From Lachnospiraceae bacterium (lineage in GTDB: Bacteria; Bacillota; Clostridia; Lachnospirales; Lachnospiraceae): 57,239 bases of DNA. The DNA lies in assembly GCA_017620375.1 (NCBI GenBank), contig JAFZQN010000005.1:1-57239 (forward strand). Reading direction: 5' to 3'. Below the pieces are notes generated by a model, which saw only the letters and a program-made list of their open reading frames with translations, searched no databases and had not been told where the DNA came from. Shown here in pieces: positions 47,420 to 57,239 of this stretch; positions within the stretch are counted from its first letter, which is position 1, and each line of letters opens with the position of its first letter. The translations under genes and the position numbers were made by a program.

Positions 47420-47489
47420 TCTTGCAATGTCGAATGCTGAATAGGAACAACGCGGTTGTTTCTATCATACTAAGGAGAAAAGCTTAATC

Positions 47490-48626
47490 ATGAAAAACAC
47501 AAACAAAAAATCAAAGATAGATGCTATAGATGAAGAGATAATAAAGCTTCTCGCAGAAAGAGTGCAGGTGCTGGATGAAGCGGAAGAATCCGAAAAGAAA
47601 GCTCTTCCTATAGAGGACCTTCGTGAAAGAAAACAAAAGATCATGGCTTTAGCCGCAGAATATCCCGAAGAGATGCGCGACTATATCCCCGTGGTAGTCA
47701 ATCTCTTAAATGAGATGAAGGGCACCAAGACAAGAACCAACGGCGTTAAGGGTACGTTAGCAGGAAAGATTGACAGAGCTAAGAACGAGACTCCTAAGCT
47801 TTTCCCCGATTATGTGACCGTAGCCTGCCAGGGTACAGAGGGTGCCAACTCACAGATAGCATGCGACAGGATATTCAGGAACTCCGATATCATGTTCTTC
47901 AGCAATTTTGATGCGGTATTCACTTCCATAGAAAAAGGACTGTGCGAGTACGGTGTGATCCCCGTAGAAAACAGCTCTGCAGGTACCGTTAACAAGGTGT
48001 ACGACCTGATGATGAAACATAACTTCTATATCGTAAGAAGTATCCGTCTCAAGATCACACATCATCTGCTCGCAAAGCCCGGCACAAAATTAGAGAACGT
48101 AAAAGAGATCTACTCTCATGAGCAGGCTATAAGCCAGTGTTCGGAATATTTATCCGGACTTAAGGGCGTAAAGATCATCCCGTTTGAAAACACCGCACAG
48201 GCTGCAAAAATGGTAGCCGAATCCGACAGAGATGACATCGCAGCTCTTGCTTCTGAGCTGTGCGTAAAGTATTACGGACTTGAGACCTTAGCCGCTTCCG
48301 TACAGAACACTGATAACAACTATACACGTTTCATCTGTATCTCAAAGAACCTGGAAGTTTACCCCGGTGCAGACAGAACGAGTTTGATGCTGATACTCCC
48401 TCACGAGTATGGTTCACTGTACAAGGTACTCTCAAAGTTCCATATGTTAGGTATCAACTTACTTAAACTTGAGAGCCGTCCTTTACCAAATAAAGAGTTT
48501 GAATTCATGTTCTACTTCGATATAGAGATACCCGCCGAAAACCCGAAGCTCCTGCAGCTTATGAACGAGCTCGGCGAGGTATGTGACAGCTTCACGTATC
48601 TTGGAAGCTATCACGAGATGATATGA
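47490..48626 (+). CDS. pheA: chorismate mutase / prephenate dehydratase (P-protein)
   Basis: 378 residues. An N-terminal chorismate-mutase-like helical domain (KIDAIDEEIIKLLAERVQVL) is followed by a prephenate dehydratase domain with ENSSAGTV and the catalytic NNYTRF. A C-terminal ACT domain carries the Phe-binding ESRP. It converts chorismate to phenylpyruvate and is probably inhibited by Phe. The mutase domain is somewhat divergent; activity is likely but not certain. It is a single-gene transcript with a terminator hairpin just after the stop. Confidence 0.94.
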   Translation: MKNTNKKSKIDAIDEEIIKLLAERVQVLDEAEESEKKALPIEDLRERKQKIMALAAEYPEEMRDYIPVVVNLLNEMKGTKTRTNGVKGTLAGKIDRAKNETPKLFPDYVTVACQGTEGANSQIACDRIFRNSDIMFFSNFDAVFTSIEKGLCEYGVIPVENSSAGTVNKVYDLMMKHNFYIVRSIRLKITHHLLAKPGTKLENVKEIYSHEQAISQCSEYLSGLKGVKIIPFENTAQAAKMVAESDRDDIAALASELCVKYYGLETLAASVQNTDNNYTRFICISKNLEVYPGADRTSLMLILPHEYGSLYKVLSKFHMLGINLLKLESRPLPNKEFEFMFYFDIEIPAENPKLLQLMNELGEVCDSFTYLGSYHEMI

Positions 48627-48797
48627 AATACTACTAAGGAGTAAATAAAAAAGTCGTCCATGCTCGCATGAGACGACTTTTTACATTTACTCCGCCAAAA
48701 AACACCGAGAAGAAGCGGTTTGCAAAGCAAAGCGCGGGATTCGAGGTGTTTTTGAGGATTACGTGAGTGACGTAGTCACGTAGCAATCCGTAGTATT
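48627..48797. repeat. branched fold-back unit 1 after pheA (tandem pair)
   Basis: The ends AATACTAC (48627-48634) and GTAGTATT (48790-48797) pair. Inside are three stems: GGAGTAAAT/ATTTACTCC around a terminator-like hairpin AAAAGTCGTC…GACGACTTTT, then AAAACACC…GGTGTTTT around GCGGTTTGC/GCAAAGCGC, then GGATT…AATCC around CGTGA/TCACG. The first stem probably also terminates pheA. Unit 2 follows immediately with the same order of parts. Confidence 0.75.
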
Positions 48798-48948
48798 ATA
48801 AGCCGTTCATGCTTGCATGAAACGGCTCTTATATTCTTTGGTCCGCCAAAAAACACCGAGAAGAAGCGATTTGCGAAGCAAAACGCGGGATTCGAGGTGT
48901 TTTTTAGGATTGCGAAAGCGACAAAGTCGCGAAGCAATCCGTAGTATT
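48798..48948. repeat. branched fold-back unit 2 after pheA (tandem pair)
   Basis: Same layout as unit 1: AGCCGTT…AACGGCT (unit 1 AGTCGTC…GACGACT, both strands changed), a conserved CGCCAAAAAACACCGAGAAG block, GCGATTTGC/GCAAAACGC, and GGATTGCG…CGAAGCAATCC, ending GTAGTATT. The stems differ by paired changes while the linkers are identical, which suggests selection for folding or a shared replication mechanism. Confidence 0.75.
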
Positions 48949-48986
48949 TTTTACACTAAATACCTTCCCCTTGAATGGGAATCGAT

Positions 48987-50105
48987 TTAAAATACCATAT
49001 CTCTAAGTTTAGGATGTACCTCCCCATATACCTGGCCCATATTTCTTACGTGCTGGGTGTATGTGAAGCTGGTCTTGGTTGCCGTATCCATGGTTATGCA
49101 GCTGCCTGCTGCGCCGTCCCATCCGAATATGCCGGCAGGACATGTAAGGCCTGCTTTAGCCGGATCAAGAAGCACCTGCATACCTACTCCGTAGCCATAT
49201 CCGACACGGCCCATATTGTGCTCAAGGTCATAAAGTGAAGCCTCTCCAAGCAGGTTAACCTTTATCATCTCCACTGTCTCAGGCTTTAAGATCCTTACTC
49301 CGTCTGCAGAGATACCGCCGCATGCCAGTGTATCACCGAGCTTTGCATAATCCTCTGTACAGCTGACTAAGCCTGCTCCGCCGCTCTCATAAGCATCTGA
49401 AAGCTGATAGCAGCAGCTCTGGTCCATAGGTACATACTGACCCTTTTCATCACAGATATACTGCTGAGCCAGTTTTTCAAGGCCGGTATTATCAGGCTTT
49501 GCAAAAAATGTATCGGTCATCTTCAGAAGCTCAAATATATTCTTCTTTAAATACTCGGAAAACTTCATGCCGGATACCACTTCGATCACTGCAGCAACCA
49601 CATCATGGCTTAAACTGTAATTAAAATGTGTACCGGATACAAACTGCATGGGTGACTCGGTAAATGCATCAACCAACTCCCTCGTGGTGGCACTCATGCC
49701 TTTTTCCTTAAGTACTCTTACGATACCGGGACGGTTAAGGTCATAGTCGAGTCCGGACTGCATCGATACCAGGTGCTTCATAAGTATCGGGTGCTTTTCG
49801 CTTTCGCCCTGTACTGCTACTGCCTTATATGCCGGCAGGTACTTTCCTACCTCGTCCTCCAAAGAGAGCTTGCCCTGCTCCACCAGCTGCATTACCGCTG
49901 TCATGGTGATGACCTTGGTCATGGAGAACATAAGGTATCTCTGGTCAGCGGATACGGGTACTTTTTTATCCGTATCAACAGTACCGTTCATGTGACGATA
50001 TATCACTTTGTGGTCCCTGTATATGATCATGTCCACTGAAGGGACACCCATCTCTACCACCGAATCAAGATATTTCGTAAGTGCTTCAAAATCAATCTCT
50101 TTCAT
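48987..50105 (-). CDS. serine hydrolase of the class C beta-lactamase-like family
   Basis: 372 residues. The catalytic SxxK is in LMFSMTKVIT (near residue 60) and the Tyr motif is YSLSHDV (near residue 162). There is no signal peptide, so it is probably cytoplasmic. The family includes esterases and D-amino-acid peptidases; true lactamase activity is not implied. AGGAGG precedes the ATG. It is divergent from lacZ and may be functionally separate. Confidence 0.87.
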   Translation of the reverse strand: MKEIDFEALTKYLDSVVEMGVPSVDMIIYRDHKVIYRHMNGTVDTDKKVPVSADQRYLMFSMTKVITMTAVMQLVEQGKLSLEDEVGKYLPAYKAVAVQGESEKHPILMKHLVSMQSGLDYDLNRPGIVRVLKEKGMSATTRELVDAFTESPMQFVSGTHFNYSLSHDVVAAVIEVVSGMKFSEYLKKNIFELLKMTDTFFAKPDNTGLEKLAQQYICDEKGQYVPMDQSCCYQLSDAYESGGAGLVSCTEDYAKLGDTLACGGISADGVRILKPETVEMIKVNLLGEASLYDLEHNMGRVGYGYGVGMQVLLDPAKAGLTCPAGIFGWDGAAGSCITMDTATKTSFTYTQHVRNMGQVYGEVHPKLRDMVF

Positions 50106-50232
50106 CTATGTTTATCCTCCTATATTAATCCATCATTTAACCTTGTATCCACCCGATTTACGCACTGTATAAATACGTTAATATCAGTCAACAAATCGAG
50201 CAAGATAATCAATCAAACTTTAAAACCTTCCA

Positions 50233-53411
<3,179 letters not shown>

Positions 53412-53420
53412 TTTTGATGA

Positions 53421-53666
53421 CGAATGTCCGAGTCGGGCATATTCATAAAACCCGTCATCGCTACGCAGGATATGCCAATCCGTCTTCGTCTTCATCTCCA
53501 TTTCTGACGCTTACAATCGTGGGTCCGGTCGATACCGGACCCACTTGTGTTTCGCTCAAAAATCGGTTTGGATAACCGATTTTTGCATCATTCCGATGAG
53601 ACTTATACGGAGGCATATCATCTGCTCGCTTTATGGTTTTATTCATATGTCCCGACTCGGACATTC
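53421..53666. repeat. fold-back repeat element, family A copy 2
   Basis: Terminal inverted repeats of ~31 bp (GAATGTCCGAGTCGGGCATA… and …CCCGACTCGGACATTC) are nearly perfect. Inside, after a second imperfect inverted pair, lie GTGGGTCCG/CGGACCCAC (53519-53544) and AAAAATCGG/CCGATTTTT (53558-53584). These match copy 1 (19581-19835) in order, spacing and linkers (ACTTGTG, CGCTC, TTTGGATAA), with A-T to G-C and T-A to G-C swaps that keep pairing. Confidence 0.8.
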
Positions 53667-53683
53667 TGTTTATGCAAAATTTC

Positions 53684-53715
53684 AGGGTGACAACCGGACG
53701 GCTCAGTTTTTCACC
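53684..53715. repeat. REP palindrome, GTGACAA family, degenerate
   Basis: GGGTGACAACCGGACGGCTC followed by AGTTTTTCACC. It lies between the two fold-back elements in the lacZ-GH51 gap. Confidence 0.55.
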
Positions 53716-53739
53716 TTGATTCGTTTCAGCTTGTAAATA

Positions 53740-53930
53740 GGGCGTACCCCGATATGTGTTGCCACTCGCTGTCCGCGTAAGCGCAGACTTTTTGCGGTTA
53801 GCGAGCCGTTCTTGCGAGTTGCAAAAACGTCTGAAAAGGATTTTGCATTACATTAACATTAATAATTTAGATATGAAATATGCAAAATCCGATAAATCTG
53901 CGATGTGGCAATATATATCGGGGTACGCCC
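53740..53930. repeat. fold-back repeat element, family B
   Basis: The outer inverted repeats GGGCGTACCCCGAT… and …ATCGGGGTACGCCC extend over 26 bp (with the next bases TGTTGCCAC/GTGGCAATA). Inner hairpins are GGATTTTGCAT/ATGCAAAATCC and CAGACTTTTTGC/GCAAAAACGTCTG. There is no plausible coding frame. It is a second unrelated structured element next to family A. Confidence 0.7.
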
Positions 53931-53944
53931 GTTCTAAAAAATAA

Positions 53945-53974
53945 GGTGACAAACGGAACCGTCCGTTTGCCACC
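53945..53974. repeat. REP palindrome, GTGACAA family, after the GH51 gene
   Basis: GGTGACAAACGGA and TCCGTTTGCCACC form a 13-position stem with one mismatch around a short loop. It lies about 14 bases beyond the GH51 stop. Confidence 0.75.
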
Positions 53975-53987
53975 CGGGATATAGACA

Positions 53988-55583
53988 TTATTTTTTGAAT
54001 ACGAATACGTTCCATGAAAGAGGCTTAACACTTACGGAGTATACGCCGTCCTTGAGTTCACCGGTGGTGTTCTTCTTAGGTACGAACATCTCCTGGTTGT
54101 CAACGGTGCTGACCTTGTCAAGCTCTTCATCGGTACAGAACATTTCGTAATGCTCTACGTTGGTGTAGCCTTCGAAGCCCTTGATGTCTACATTTAAGCC
54201 GTAGCTTTCATCTTCGTTTCGATTGATAGCAAATACTGTAAGGGTATTATTTTCCTTATCCCATGCAGATGCGGAATCGATGTAGGTAACGCCTTCTTTT
54301 CCGGTGTACTGTGAAGTATCATCGATAGCGTAACCGGGCATATCGTAGGTGTCAGACTCTACTGCTGTTCTCATAGCTGTACCCTTAGCATACTGTAACA
54401 TCTGCATATATGCATAGTGGGAAGCTGTCTTCCAAACATTGTCATGATCGGATGCGCAGAGTGCACCGAGTCCGCCGGTCATACAGCCGATCTTTACGCG
54501 GTCTGCGTGACGCAGGAATGCAAGCTGTACCGAAAGGAATGACAGTGCGTGAAGGATCTCTCTGCCCGGGAACATGAAATGTCTCATCTTGTCGGGATCA
54601 TGAAGGATATAAGGCCTCTCGGGATCGAAACGGAAGTGTGTACGTGCCATATTGTAACGGCCCCATCCGGGATTAAGAGGTCTGTTCTCTCTCATCATGC
54701 AGCCGTACTCATCGAAGGAGATCATAACCTTCTTAGGTGAACGGTGCTTGGATGCTACGAAATCGATCATAGCTGCTTCAGTATTAATGAAATCCTCATA
54801 GTAGAGTGAACCGCCGAGTAATGACTTAACGTCTGTGGGAGGTGCACTGTGATAATGATGGATTGAAAGGTAATCTACTACGTCGTAGCACTGGTCAAGT
54901 ACTTTCTCGTCCCATACCGGGAAATGATCCATGAAAGGTGCTGATGAACCGCATACACCTGTCTCGATGGAAGCATCGATCCACTTGATGGCCTTGGAGG
55001 TCTCCTGTACTCTGAACCCGTAGCCCTCGGGATTCTGTTCCCATGAGCCTAACTGCCAGTGGCCGTCCATCTCATTTCCTAAGTAATACATCTTAACTTT
55101 GTAAGGTGCCTCGTGTCCGTTCTTCTTACGAAGATCCGACCAGTATGAACCGCCCTCAAAGTTTGTATATTCTACCAGGTCCATAGCATCCTGCATGGTG
55201 CCGGTACCCATGTTAATGGTATAAAGTGATTCTGAATTGATCTTTTCTGCCCACTGAAGATACTCATCATGTCCTACATCATTGGGAATGAACTGATACC
55301 AAGCGGGATCAAGGTGTACCTTTCTCTCGGACTTGGGACCGATGGAGTCCTTCCACTGCCATGCGGATACGAAGTTGCCGCCGGGAAGACGTACTGCGGG
55401 AAGTCCTGTTGCCTTCAGTGCGTTTATTACGTCTGTTCTGAAACCCTGCTCATCAGCTGTGGGATGCTTGGGATTGTACATAAACCCGTTTACCATAGTT
55501 CCGATAGGCTCTAAGAATGCTGCAAAAAGCCTGTTAGAGATCTCGCCGACCTCAAAACTCGGATGTACTGTTATTTTTGCCAT
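53988..55583 (-). CDS. GH51 alpha-L-arabinofuranosidase
   Basis: 531 residues. The N-terminal TIM barrel has RLPGGNFVSAWQWKDSIGP, acid/base Glu in YYLGNEMDG (about residue 171) and nucleophile Glu in ISFDEYG (about residue 292). A C-terminal beta-sandwich ends WNVFVFKK. There is no signal peptide, so it is intracellular and removes arabinose from imported arabinoxylan or arabinan oligomers. AAGGAGG precedes the ATG. It is convergent with lacZ across a repeat-filled gap. A weak promoter (ATGACA, 17 bp, TATACT near 55655-55685) and a leader hairpin (CCGCAG/CTGCGG, 55607-55634) lie upstream. Confidence 0.93.
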   Translation of the reverse strand: MAKITVHPSFEVGEISNRLFAAFLEPIGTMVNGFMYNPKHPTADEQGFRTDVINALKATGLPAVRLPGGNFVSAWQWKDSIGPKSERKVHLDPAWYQFIPNDVGHDEYLQWAEKINSESLYTINMGTGTMQDAMDLVEYTNFEGGSYWSDLRKKNGHEAPYKVKMYYLGNEMDGHWQLGSWEQNPEGYGFRVQETSKAIKWIDASIETGVCGSSAPFMDHFPVWDEKVLDQCYDVVDYLSIHHYHSAPPTDVKSLLGGSLYYEDFINTEAAMIDFVASKHRSPKKVMISFDEYGCMMRENRPLNPGWGRYNMARTHFRFDPERPYILHDPDKMRHFMFPGREILHALSFLSVQLAFLRHADRVKIGCMTGGLGALCASDHDNVWKTASHYAYMQMLQYAKGTAMRTAVESDTYDMPGYAIDDTSQYTGKEGVTYIDSASAWDKENNTLTVFAINRNEDESYGLNVDIKGFEGYTNVEHYEMFCTDEELDKVSTVDNQEMFVPKKNTTGELKDGVYSVSVKPLSWNVFVFKK

Positions 55584-55771
55584 AAAACCCTCCTTGTGTT
55601 TACTGTCCGCAGGCTTTTAACTCGAAAACTGCGGTCACCTTCTTCCGTTACTAAAACGTTATACAAAGTATACATCATTTATGTGGAATTGTCATTTGAT
55701 TATCTTGCTATAATTTGGTTGAATCTTGCACTTTTAATCTTTTTATGCTTAAAGTAAAAGGAATTATTTTC

Positions 55772-55800
55772 TTGACAAAACATGCTGTTTGGTATATTAT
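55772..55800 (+). promoter_or_regulatory. promoter of the yybP-ykoY riboswitch transcript
   Basis: TTGACA (55772-55777), 17-bp spacer, TATTAT (55795-55800), just before the aptamer. Confidence 0.8.
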
Positions 55801-55805
55801 GAGTG

Positions 55806-55930
55806 GGTGGTTGAGGGAGTAATTGGCGTATATCGTGGAAAAGTCAACAACACTGTCCGCTTCGGCGGTCTGGCTTACCTTAAATAATGAGACTCATGCA
55901 TAGTTCTTTTGCTATGCATGGGTCTTTTTT
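55806..55930 (+). promoter_or_regulatory. yybP-ykoY (Mn2+) riboswitch with terminator
   Basis: The conserved aptamer words occur in order: GAGGGAGTA, AAGTCAACA, a stem GTCCGCTTCGGCGGTC-like arm, then TGGCTTACC and AATGAGAC. The last overlaps a terminator (GACTCATGCATAG with CTATGCATGGGTC, then seven T). This family binds Mn2+ and turns on efflux or Mn-handling genes, fitting the exchanger downstream. Confidence 0.92.
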
Positions 55931-56021
55931 TACTATCGGCGAATGTCACTTTGGTAGCTTTTGTCAGTCGGTCCGCGTGACAGGAATCTTTCCACTAATA
56001 AACTAATCGAGGTATAAAAAA

Positions 56022-57092
56022 ATGTCAAAAAAAGAAGTCTTGTTGGATTTTTGTCTTATCCCGGTACTACTCATAGTTAATTTCTGCTTAGGAAGCAGTC
56101 TTCATCCCGGGATAATGCTGGCAGTCGGTATCGTTCTTATCGTAAAGGGCGGAGATGTATTCGTCGATGCCGCCACATGGATAGCTGAGGTGTCCGGTAT
56201 CCCGAAGCTCATAGTCGGTGCAACGGTAGTAAGTCTGGCGACCACACTGCCCGAGCTGCTCGTTTCCGCTATGGCTGCTAACGAAGGAAAAGTTGATATG
56301 GCTATCGGTAATGCAATAGGAAGTGTTACCGCTAACATAGGACTCATCATGGCCATCGGTATCATCTGTATTCCTGCTGCTATCAAGAGAAAGGATTATA
56401 TGTTAAAATCCCTCCTCATGCTTGGCGCTGCTGTAGTCATCGTAGTAGTCGGCAGTTTTGCAAAGGCAGGAAAGATAGAGGGTATCGGCACCGTTACAAG
56501 TATCATCCTTATGGTGATCTTTGTTATTGCCATGATTGACAATATCCGCGCTGCTGTAAAGGCCGTTAAGGGCGGTAAGGAAGAAAAGCTCGGCCCCGAA
56601 GCAAAGACCGGAGCAGTAATTATTTCAAATATATTAAAGTTCATACTCGGCGCACTGGCTATCGTATTCGGTGCAGACCTGCTCGTAGATAACGGAAGCG
56701 AGATCGCAACTATGGTCGGTATCTCAGAAAGAGTTATCTCAGTTACCATCATCGCTATCGGAACATCGCTGCCGGAGTTGGTTACCACCATAACAGCAGT
56801 TATCAAGAAACAGTCTTCACTCGGTGTAGGAAATATCATCGGTGCTAACATCATGGACCTGACATTTATCATGCCCATATGTAACCTGATCTCAGGCGAG
56901 CCTCTGCCTGTATCCGAATCGGTTGCACTCATCGACTTCCCCGCATGTCTGGTAATCGGATGCGTGGCAGTATTCCCGATGCTTATCACCAAGAAGTTTA
57001 CACGCAGACAGGGCTTTGTAATGCTGTTACTTTATGTGGCATATATGGTGCTGACCGTAATGGGTGTGGATAAACTCGCAGCATTATTCTAA
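56022..57092 (+). CDS. CaCA-family cation exchanger (YrbG-like), likely Mn2+/Ca2+ efflux
   Basis: 356 residues, about ten hydrophobic helices in two inverted halves. The alpha-1 repeat is KLIVGATVVSLATTLPELLVS with GNAIGSVTANIG; the alpha-2 repeat is VISVTIIAIGTSLPELVTT with GNIIGANIMD. These acidic motifs bind the transported cation. A ~100-residue loop separates the halves. The Mn2+ riboswitch upstream suggests manganese efflux rather than a calcium role alone. The start ATG is preceded by GAGGT. It is followed 20 bases later by a DUF4250 gene. Confidence 0.92.
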   Translation: MSKKEVLLDFCLIPVLLIVNFCLGSSLHPGIMLAVGIVLIVKGGDVFVDAATWIAEVSGIPKLIVGATVVSLATTLPELLVSAMAANEGKVDMAIGNAIGSVTANIGLIMAIGIICIPAAIKRKDYMLKSLLMLGAAVVIVVVGSFAKAGKIEGIGTVTSIILMVIFVIAMIDNIRAAVKAVKGGKEEKLGPEAKTGAVIISNILKFILGALAIVFGADLLVDNGSEIATMVGISERVISVTIIAIGTSLPELVTTITAVIKKQSSLGVGNIIGANIMDLTFIMPICNLISGEPLPVSESVALIDFPACLVIGCVAVFPMLITKKFTRRQGFVMLLLYVAYMVLTVMGVDKLAALF

Positions 57093-57112
57093 TTTGAAAG
57101 GAATATAAAGGT

Positions 57113-57239
57113 ATGTATCTTCCGTCAGATCCTAATATTTTACTCAGCCTGATCAATACAAAACTGAGGGATGATTTTGCATCGCTCGATGATCTGTGTA
57201 ACTCGCTTGATGTAGATAAGGAAGAACTATTGAACAAAC
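57113..57239 (+). CDS. DUF4250 domain protein, 5' end only
   Basis: The frame runs off the window after 42 codons. The N-terminus MYLPSDPNILLSLINTKL followed by RDDFASLDDLCNSLDVD matches my recollection of the small DUF4250 family found across Clostridia (about 60 residues, function unknown). A GAAAGGA-type site precedes the ATG. It is probably co-transcribed with the exchanger. Confidence 0.82.
   Translation, partial: MYLPSDPNILLSLINTKLRDDFASLDDLCNSLDVDKEELLNK

Noticed and set aside
47308-47427. N-terminal extension of the GGDEF protein
   Set aside because: It would start upstream of a TTGACA-16-TATAAT promoter, and the internal ATG at 47307 has AAGGAG at good spacing.
47420-47489. T-box or leader-peptide attenuator for pheA
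   Set aside because: There is no T-box word, no Phe-rich leader frame and no terminator; only a small palindrome is seen.
48627-48948. Possible CRISPR array
   Set aside because: Only two units, each ~150 bases, with no 25-40 base repeat/spacer periodicity and no cas genes. The units are branched fold-backs.
53756-53944. 62-codon open frame between lacZ and the GH51 gene
   Set aside because: It lies entirely within fold-back element B and its inverted ends, and has no ribosome binding site.

Overview
The window looks like the chromosome of a low-to-mid GC Firmicute of the class Clostridia, most probably a Lachnospiraceae (Butyrivibrio/Roseburia-like) gut or rumen anaerobe. The reasons are a GSIII-type glutamine synthetase, AGGAGG-type ribosome binding sites, TTGACA-17-TATAAT promoters, a tryptophan T-box, a DUF4250 protein, an orphan HydE, YtrA-type ABC cassettes and plant-glycan glycosidases. 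The genus is inference.

Region 1 (1-17.0 kb) is a nitrogen island. It holds the 3' end of an ANTAR-domain response regulator (an RNA-binding antiterminator), GSIII glutamine synthetase (glnN), asparagine synthetase (asnB), an O-acyltransferase, glutamate synthase (gltD-gltB), an ammonium channel fused to a PII domain (amt) and glutamine-dependent GlcN-6-P synthase (glmS). Region 2 (17.0-27.7 kb) has azlCD amino-acid export, dapL, and an unusual operon pyrG-purF-carA-carB made only of glutamine-amidotransferase enzymes. Region 3 (27.7-32.0 kb) is a FecCD-type metal/cofactor ABC importer with a [4Fe-4S] aldo-keto reductase. Region 4 (32.0-39.1 kb) is a complete tryptophan operon, trpB-A-E-G-D-C-F, behind a UGG-specifier T-box. 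Region 5 (39.1-47.4 kb) has a GntR/YtrA-regulated double ABC cassette, a hicAB toxin-antitoxin pair, a metallo-beta-lactamase-fold enzyme, an orphan hydE and a GGDEF protein. Region 6 (47.5-57.2 kb) has pheA, a serine hydrolase, a GH2 beta-galactosidase, a GH51 arabinofuranosidase and a CaCA cation exchanger behind a yybP-ykoY (Mn2+) riboswitch, and ends in a DUF4250 gene.

The main result is a regulon that can be read by eye. Six promoters (glnN, asnB, gltDB, amt, glmS, pyrG operon) are all TTGACA-17 bp-TAnnnT. Each is followed within about ten bases of the -10 box by a small hairpin whose loop is a hexanucleotide AANGRN (A at loop position 1, G at position 4) closed by a C-G pair. This is the ANTAR-protein recognition signature. 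The 3' strand of each hairpin is also the 5' arm of an intrinsic terminator, so hairpin and terminator exclude each other. glnN, asnB, gltDB and amt have two such hexaloop/terminator units in tandem; glmS and the pyrG operon have one. The regulator encoded at the left edge is the obvious candidate reader. The genes covered are the ones that take up ammonium, make glutamine, or spend its amide nitrogen.

The window is also rich in intergenic structured repeats: at least two long fold-back families with compensatory changes between copies, a tandem pair of branched units after pheA, and GTGACAA-type REP palindromes that supply the stop codons of trpA and lacZ. No tRNA, rRNA, CRISPR array, intact insertion sequence or prophage gene was seen.
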